A model generated the notes under the pieces. That model saw nothing but the letters and a program-made list of their open reading frames with translations, was not told the origin of the DNA and did no database searches. 25,884 nt of DNA from UBA2882 sp045542735 (GTDB lineage Bacteria > Bacillota > Clostridia > Lachnospirales > Lachnospiraceae). Shown one piece after another: positions 21,447 through 25,884 of this stretch (the first letter of the stretch is position 1; each line of letters begins with the position of its first letter). Where the stretch lies: the NCBI GenBank assembly GCA_045542735.1, contig JAZQLQ010000006.1, positions 1 through 25,884 of the forward strand, read 5' to 3'. Both the position numbers and the translations under genes were made by a program.

Positions 21447-22496
21447 ATGAATACCAGATTGGAGCAAATTTCCAAAGAAAATATGAATATGGATATGATA
21501 AAGGAAGCCGGTGAAATTATAAAAGCCGGAGGACTTGTGGCTTTTCCCACGGAAACGGTATATGGACTTGGAGGGGATGGACTAAATCCTCAATCATCCA
21601 AAAAGATTTATGAAGCAAAGGGAAGGCCTTCGGATAATCCCTTGATTATTCATATCGGAGAGCCGGAGGCTTTGGAAAAGATTGTGTCCTATATTCCGGA
21701 GAGTGCGAAAGTGCTTGCTAAGCATTTTTGGCCTGGTCCTTTGACCATGATTTTTAAGAAGTCAGACATTGTACCTAAAGAAACCACCGGCGGACTGGAT
21801 ACGGTAGCGGTCAGATTTCCGTCGGATCCTATTGCCATTGCGTTCATAAAGGAAGCGGGAGGATATGTGGCGGCCCCCAGTGCCAATACTTCCGGACGTC
21901 CGTCACCAACCAGTGGACGATATGTGTACGAGGATATGCAGGGCAAGATTGAGATGATTTTGGATGGTGGCAGTTGTGAGATTGGATTGGAATCTACCAT
22001 CATTGATTTGACGGAAGAAATACCGGTTATATTGAGACCCGGATATATCACAGAAGAAATGCTTCAGGATGTGTTGTGCAAAGTAGATGTTGACCGCACG
22101 ATTTTGAGTGCGGCGTCCGGTATTGCACCTAAGGCACCGGGAATGAAATATCGGCATTATGCACCCAAAGGAGACTTGGTTATTGTCAGGGGTGAAGAGC
22201 AAAAGGTTTTGGATTTTGTCAACGCAAAGATTGTTGAAGGACAAGCATCCGGTGGCAAAATTGGAGTTATTGCTACGGATGAGACCATGTCATGTTATGT
22301 TCCATGCGTAATAAAAAGCGTGGGAATGAGAAAAGACGAGGCGTCTATTGCCAGACGATTATATGAAGTGCTTCGGGAGTTTGATGATGAAGCTGTAGAG
22401 TATATATATGCCGAGTCCTTTGACAGTAATGGGATGGGACAGGCTATTATGAACCGGCTGTTAAAGGCAGCAGGGCATAAAGTGATTGATTTATAA
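21447..22496 (+). CDS. ywlC: L-threonylcarbamoyladenylate synthase (Sua5/YwlC type)
   Basis: The 349-residue protein has the YrdC-like domain (AGGLVAFPTETVYGLGGDGL, KGRPSDNPLIIHI, PSANTSGRPSPT, LESTIIDL) followed by the C-terminal Sua5 domain, beginning after KAPGMKYRHYAPKGDLVIV. It makes threonylcarbamoyl-AMP from Thr, bicarbonate and ATP, the first step of t6A37 modification of ANN-decoding tRNAs. The length and second domain set it apart from the short TsaC form. ATG at 21447 after GGAG (21434-21437) was chosen; an ATG at 21399 lies 8 bases past the upstream stop without a ribosome site. Confidence 0.93.
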   Translation: MNTRLEQISKENMNMDMIKEAGEIIKAGGLVAFPTETVYGLGGDGLNPQSSKKIYEAKGRPSDNPLIIHIGEPEALEKIVSYIPESAKVLAKHFWPGPLTMIFKKSDIVPKETTGGLDTVAVRFPSDPIAIAFIKEAGGYVAAPSANTSGRPSPTSGRYVYEDMQGKIEMILDGGSCEIGLESTIIDLTEEIPVILRPGYITEEMLQDVLCKVDVDRTILSAASGIAPKAPGMKYRHYAPKGDLVIVRGEEQKVLDFVNAKIVEGQASGGKIGVIATDETMSCYVPCVIKSVGMRKDEASIARRLYEVLREFDDEAVEYIYAESFDSNGMGQAIMNRLLKAAGHKVIDL

Positions 22497-22520
22497 AGGG
22501 ACTATTAAGGAGGAAATAGG

Positions 22521-22949
22521 ATGATAGCAATCGGAAGCGATCATGGAGGATATGATTTAAAGGAAGTTGTTATTGCACATTTAAAGGAAAACGGTGTAGA
22601 GGTAAAGGATCTGGGATGTTATGACAAAAGCTCCTGTGATTATCCGCTTTATGGAAGAGCAGTAGCAAAAGCGGTTGCAGATGGTAGCTGTGAAAAGGGT
22701 ATTGTAATCTGTACAACCGGTATTGGTATTTCTATTACTGCAAATAAAGTAAAAGGGATTCGTGCGGCACTCTGTGCAGATACACTTACTGCAAAACTGA
22801 CCAGATTGCACAATGATTCCAATGTATTGGCTCTTGGTGCGGGAGTTGTAGGTCCCAATTTGGCACTTGAGATTGTAGATACTTTTTTGGATACCGAATT
22901 TTCCGGAGATGAACGTCATCAGAGAAGAATTGATGCGATAGAGGAATAG
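22521..22949 (+). CDS. rpiB: Ribose-5-phosphate isomerase B
   Basis: The 142-residue protein starts IAIGSDHGGYDLKEVV and has DLGCYDKSSCDYPLYG and the active-site CTTGIGISITANKVKGIRAALC. These fit the RpiB/LacAB family, and the length and Cys of the CTTGIG motif match RpiB. It interconverts ribose-5-phosphate and ribulose-5-phosphate in the pentose phosphate pathway; activity on allose-6-phosphate is possible in this family. AAGGAGG precedes the ATG. It is 24 bases after the Sua5 gene and 11 bases before the dCMP deaminase gene, all likely on one transcript. Confidence 0.94.
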   Translation: MIAIGSDHGGYDLKEVVIAHLKENGVEVKDLGCYDKSSCDYPLYGRAVAKAVADGSCEKGIVICTTGIGISITANKVKGIRAALCADTLTAKLTRLHNDSNVLALGAGVVGPNLALEIVDTFLDTEFSGDERHQRRIDAIEE

Positions 22950-22960
22950 GGGGATAAATT

Positions 22961-23446
22961 ATGCCGGGACAAAGAGAAGGTTATATCAGTTGGGATGAAT
23001 ACTTTATGGGTATATCCAAATTGTCGGGAATGCGTTCCAAAGATCCCAATACACAGGTGGGAGCTTGTATTGTAGGAAGTGATCACCGTATTTTATCTAT
23101 GGGTTACAATGGATTTCCTAATGGATGCCCGGATGATTTGTTTCCTTGGGCGAGAGAAGGGGAGGCATTGGATACCAAATATCCCTTTGTGACTCATAGT
23201 GAATTAAATGCCATTTTAAATTACCGTGGTGGTAGTCTGGAGGGAACAACCCTTTATGTGTCATTATTTCCCTGTAATGAATGTGCCAAAGCGATTATTC
23301 AGGCGGGAATCAAGACCGTAGTTTATGCAGATGATAAGTATAAGGGAACTCCCATGAATATTGCGGCAAAAAGAATGTTTGATGCAGCAGGAATTGTTTA
23401 TTATAGGTACGAGCATACAGGCAAAAAGGTAGAATTGGACTTATAA
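22961..23446 (+). CDS. dCMP deaminase (ComEB-like)
   Basis: The 161-residue cytidine/deoxycytidylate deaminase family protein has the zinc motif HSELNAILNY and PCNECAKAIIQAGI (His-Glu and Cys-x2-Cys). It begins ISWDEYFMGISKLSGMRSKDPNTQVGACIV, a pattern typical of dCMP deaminases. It converts dCMP to dUMP for thymidylate synthesis. In competent Firmicutes the relative is called ComEB, but no competence genes are adjacent here. It overlaps no neighbours and starts 11 bases after rpiB. Confidence 0.92.
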   Translation: MPGQREGYISWDEYFMGISKLSGMRSKDPNTQVGACIVGSDHRILSMGYNGFPNGCPDDLFPWAREGEALDTKYPFVTHSELNAILNYRGGSLEGTTLYVSLFPCNECAKAIIQAGIKTVVYADDKYKGTPMNIAAKRMFDAAGIVYYRYEHTGKKVELDL

Positions 23447-23472
23447 AAGAAGGTAAGTGCAGAGGTGAAATG

Positions 23473-24621
23473 ATGACAAAGGCGACGCGAATGATTCCGG
23501 CGTTCATATTGGCAGCAGTGCTGGTTTTTGGGACAACGGCAGAAGTTTTCGCGACTACCTATGGACAGCTGCAAGACGCAAAGGAAGATAAAAAAGAAGC
23601 GGAAAACGATATTAATAATGCGCAGGAAGATTTGAATGACTTAAATACAGAACGTGCAGAGTTGCAGACATATCTGGATCAATTGAATGTGGAACTCCAA
23701 AGTGCCAGTGGAGAATTGGCCACCATAGAAGCGTTGATTGCGGAGAAAGAAGCCGGTATCGAAGAAATACGATTAAAACTGGAGCAGGCTAAGGAGCAGG
23801 AAGCACAACAATATGAGGCCATGAAAGAGCGTATTAAGTTTATGTACGAACGTGGCGACACTGCATACATAGAATTGTTTTTTGAGTCGGATAGTTTTGC
23901 GGATTTTTTGAATAAATCGGAATATGTAGAAAAACTGACGCAATACGATCGTCAGATGTTGCAAGAATATGTGGATTTGCAAGCAGCAATTGCAGACGAT
24001 GAGCAGGCGCTACAAGATGAGCGAGATGCGCTGGATGTCTTGCGTGTAGATGTGGAAACGAAGCAAAACGAGGTGGCAGGATTGGTGCTGGAAACCAGCA
24101 ATTCTGTAGCATCTTATGAAGACCAGATTTCCGAAAAAGAAAGAGAACTGTTGGAATATGAGAAGCGGCTGGAGCAAAGCGAAAATGACATTGCTAATTT
24201 GCAGGCTAAGTTAGAAGAGGAAATGAAGATTTCCCAGCAGGCAGCACAGATGGGCTTTTCGGATTTGTCGGATGTGACCTTTGCGGCGGGTGATATTGAC
24301 CTGTTGGCGGCAATTATTGAGTGCGAAGCCGGTGGTGAGCCTTATGTGGGACAGGTAGCGGTAGGTAACGTTGTTATGAACCGCGTGAAGAGCCCCCTGT
24401 TTCCCAATACGGTATTAGAGGTTATTTATCAAAACCGTCAGTTTTCGCCTGTTGGCAGCGGACGTTTTGCAGTGGTACTGGCAAGAGGTGCCAATGAAAG
24501 TTGTTATAATGCTGCAAGAGATGCCATGGCAGGATCGGCACCGGTAGGAAATTGTCTGTTTTTCCGTACGCCCATACCGGGATTGACGGGTACACAGATT
24601 GGTGGACATATTTTCTATTAA
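23473..24621 (+). CDS. Secreted coiled-coil cell wall hydrolase, SleB/CwlJ (Hydrolase_2) catalytic domain
   Basis: The 382-residue protein has a signal peptide (AAVLVFGTTAEVFA, cleavage likely after FA). A long coiled coil follows (about residues 30-250, rich in E, Q, A, L) like the N-terminal part of PcsB/CwlO proteins. The C-terminal SleB-type domain has LAAIIECEAGGEPYVGQVAV, VVMNRV and ends CLFFRTPIPG. This domain acts as a lytic enzyme on peptidoglycan. The usual N-terminal peptidoglycan-binding domain of SleB is absent and replaced by the coiled coil, suggesting control by a partner such as FtsEX rather than a germination role; that is inference. ATG at 23473 is 5 bases after GAGGTG; ATG at 23470 is also possible. 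Confidence 0.85.
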   Translation: MTKATRMIPAFILAAVLVFGTTAEVFATTYGQLQDAKEDKKEAENDINNAQEDLNDLNTERAELQTYLDQLNVELQSASGELATIEALIAEKEAGIEEIRLKLEQAKEQEAQQYEAMKERIKFMYERGDTAYIELFFESDSFADFLNKSEYVEKLTQYDRQMLQEYVDLQAAIADDEQALQDERDALDVLRVDVETKQNEVAGLVLETSNSVASYEDQISEKERELLEYEKRLEQSENDIANLQAKLEEEMKISQQAAQMGFSDLSDVTFAAGDIDLLAAIIECEAGGEPYVGQVAVGNVVMNRVKSPLFPNTVLEVIYQNRQFSPVGSGRFAVVLARGANESCYNAARDAMAGSAPVGNCLFFRTPIPGLTGTQIGGHIFY

Positions 24622-24657
24622 ATCTTGAGCCTGGTAAAATGAATGAAATGTAAAATA

Positions 24658-24716
24658 AAAACATAGTTATCAAGGGCGTGTGTTGTGGCACGTTGCATTG
24701 GTAGCTATGTTTTTTG
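24658..24716 (+). terminator. Strong terminator of the wall-hydrolase run
   Basis: An extended hairpin: AACATAGTTATCAA (24660-24673) pairs with TTGGTAGCTATGTT (24698-24711), with an inner CGTG/CACG stem, followed by TTTTT. It lies about 40 bases after the stop. Confidence 0.85.
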
Positions 24717-24793
24717 TTTCGTTATCCGGTTGTTTCTGAATTCGAATATTAACTCGGCGTCATACACATTGTAAAACTGAAAGTTGTGTGTGC

Positions 24794-25138
24794 CTAAATA
24801 GGAATACTATTACCATTCCATACAATACTTTCCGTACTAATATCTTGTATCGCCCAAGTTATTATTTTTGCCACAAATGATGGTGTAACAATCTCAGGAA
24901 TATCAAATGGTAATAAATATCTATTCCAAATCCCATTTGTATTTTTATTTTGAAATACTTTACCCTTACTTATGATATATGGTGTTTCCGAATCTATAGG
25001 GCATGCTAAAATTAAATGTTTATCCATAGACACAATATGCAAAATATGATAAGGACTATCATAATCCATTTCCACATACCAAATGTATTCTGTATCACCA
25101 ACACTTATTTTTCGTCTCCCTTTTTTCCTAACACCCAT
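24794..25138 (-). CDS. Hypothetical protein, 114 residues
   Basis: I do not recognise this protein. It is soluble and shows a beta-rich start with KISVGDTEYIWYVEMDYDSP and YHILHIVSMDKHLILACPID. Further on are SKGKVFQNKNTNGIWNRYLL and, near the end, a helix ending with TWAIQDISTESIVWNG. The ATG at 25138 follows GAGGAAA about 7 bases away. Base composition is more AT-rich than the wall-hydrolase genes to its left, and it is followed leftward by the long terminator at 24658. Small unknown proteins of this kind near KilA-N genes suggest acquired DNA, but no transposase or integrase is visible. Confidence 0.65.
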   Translation of the reverse strand: MGVRKKGRRKISVGDTEYIWYVEMDYDSPYHILHIVSMDKHLILACPIDSETPYIISKGKVFQNKNTNGIWNRYLLPFDIPEIVTPSFVAKIITWAIQDISTESIVWNGNSIPI

Positions 25139-25406
25139 ATATGTTTTTCCTCACTAAACCTCAAATTATTTCGTGTATTTTCTCAACTTTCCAGTATTAA
25201 AGGACTTTTCCTCCTACGGACATCTATATATTTTCCACTTTTCCCTCGTTTTTTCCCTTACTTATAGTTCATGAGGGAAATCTGCTTTGCAAATAAAGAA
25301 AAATTGTCCTTTTATCTTTATGACAATCTGCTATCTGCATATATCTTCATTCAGCGTATTCGATACTTCTAAGATTCTAATTCCCCCGAATTCGGGGGAA
25401 TTAAAA
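25139..25406. other. AT-rich intergenic region
   Basis: No convincing ORF is present on either strand. A short AGGAGG-like sequence near 25210 on the minus strand is followed only by an 8-codon frame. The region ends in a large palindrome next to the KilA-N gene. A T-rich track near 25220-25260 gives a pyrimidine-heavy plus strand. Confidence 0.5.
25379..25402. repeat. 24-bp perfect palindrome after the KilA-N gene
   Basis: AATTCCCCC and GGGGGAATT flank the central GAATTC, giving a perfect 24-bp palindrome 4 bases past the KilA-N stop. On the minus strand it is followed by AATTAGAATC, not a T run, so it is a weak intrinsic terminator at best. It could be a protein-binding site or a junction mark. 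Confidence 0.75.
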
Positions 25407-25884
25407 TTATTTTAGTACTGTTGTTGTCTGTGTTTCCAAAATAGACATCTGATGTATCGCAATCTTATTCAACTTTATCAATCGCTCTTTCTGACTTAAT
25501 CCATCCTCAATTAATACTGCATTAATATTTTCCATATTTGAAAGACAAATTAATTCATTAATACTCGCATAATCCCTTATATTTCCCTTTTTGTCAGGAT
25601 AATTCTCACGCCATTGCTTTGCTGTCATTCCGAACAATGCCATATTTAATACATCTGCCTCAGATGCATATATAACGGATGTTTGCTGTGGTGTAAGTTC
25701 TATTGGGATTAGGTTTGTTTTTATAGCATCTGTATGTATACGGTAATTGATTTTTGCAAGTTCTCTTTTTGCACTCCATCCCAATAATGCCTGTTCTTCT
25801 TTCTTTAATCGTTCAAATTCCTTAATCAAATAAAGTTTAAATTGCGGGGATACCCAGCTTGCAAATTCAAATGCAATATCTTTA
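25407..25884 (-). CDS. KilA-N domain-type protein, C-terminal part (5' end outside the window)
   Basis: The reading frame stays open to the right edge of the window, so this is a partial gene. The visible 158 residues begin KDIAFEFASWVSPQFKLYLI, then KEFERLKKEEQALLGWSAKR, continue with YASEADVLNMALFGMTAKQW and end ILETQTTTVLK. The DIAFEFASW and KEFERLK stretch is typical of the C-terminal part of the KilA-N domain, found in phage and chromosomal proteins with suspected DNA-binding roles, often with a fused C-terminal domain as here. A TTG at 25829 is an in-frame codon, not the true start. It is an accessory gene by type. The function is unknown. Confidence 0.82.
   Translation of the reverse strand, partial: KDIAFEFASWVSPQFKLYLIKEFERLKKEEQALLGWSAKRELAKINYRIHTDAIKTNLIPIELTPQQTSVIYASEADVLNMALFGMTAKQWRENYPDKKGNIRDYASINELICLSNMENINAVLIEDGLSQKERLIKLNKIAIHQMSILETQTTTVLK

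Noticed and set aside
1..25884. CRISPR arrays, insertion sequences, transposases or integrases
   Set aside because: No regularly spaced direct repeats and no recognisable transposase or recombinase coding sequence were seen.

Overview
The window looks like a chromosomal segment of an anaerobic, low-GC Firmicute of the class Clostridia, most likely Lachnospiraceae. This is inferred from gene content and order: DUF951-rpsF-ssb-rpsR, gdpP-rplI-dnaB, MecA, SleB- and CwlD-type wall hydrolases, a clostridial ferredoxin and a pyruvate formate-lyase (PFL) locus. No database search was possible. Promoter, terminator and RNA-fold calls were made by eye.

Layout. Positions 1-490 hold the 3' end of a 23S rRNA gene, then tRNA-Asn, tRNA-Glu and tRNA-Cys and a terminator; no 5S rRNA lies between 23S and the tRNAs. 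Two transporters follow (AEC-type permease, 570-1505; OFA-like MFS permease, 1637-3025). Next is a cytoplasmic LacI-type sensor fused to a GGDEF diguanylate cyclase (3198-5507). A YdcF-like membrane protein, a sirtuin and a DUF951 protein run up to the rpsF-ssb-rpsR operon (7295-8494), whose leader can pair with its own ribosome-binding site. A lone unknown gene (8592-9038) precedes gdpP-rplI-dnaB (9141-13002).

The minus-strand block 13090-16959 is the fermentation locus and the most interesting part. PFL is split. A 679-residue body carries the catalytic Cys-Cys pair but stops before the glycyl-radical domain. That domain is a separate 79-residue protein with the RVSGYAV motif. Between them lies a 67-residue protein that resembles the first half of the radical domain but ends in a Cys-rich tail instead of the glycyl loop. 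All three sit between one strong promoter and one strong terminator. The activase gene pflA and a 2[4Fe-4S] ferredoxin gene follow with separate signals. A DUF1858 gene is divergent from the PFL promoter.

Beyond this, mecA (minus strand) is followed by a roughly 540-bp region without a clear protein gene. It holds a good promoter and a multi-hairpin RNA candidate. A 70-residue unknown protein and an 88-bp inverted-repeat structure come next. An envelope and housekeeping run then covers 18970-24621: GH18 hydrolase, CwlD amidase, Sua5/TsaC, RpiB, dCMP deaminase and a coiled-coil SleB-type hydrolase, ending in a strong terminator. The right edge (24794-25884) is AT-rich and accessory in character, with an unknown protein, a 24-bp perfect palindrome and a KilA-N-type protein cut by the window end.

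How it fits together: the PFL block would convert pyruvate and CoA to acetyl-CoA and formate. The OFA-like permease could move a carboxylate such as lactate, oxalate or formate, although its substrate is not shown. Nucleotide second messengers appear twice: a c-di-GMP synthase and a c-di-AMP phosphodiesterase.
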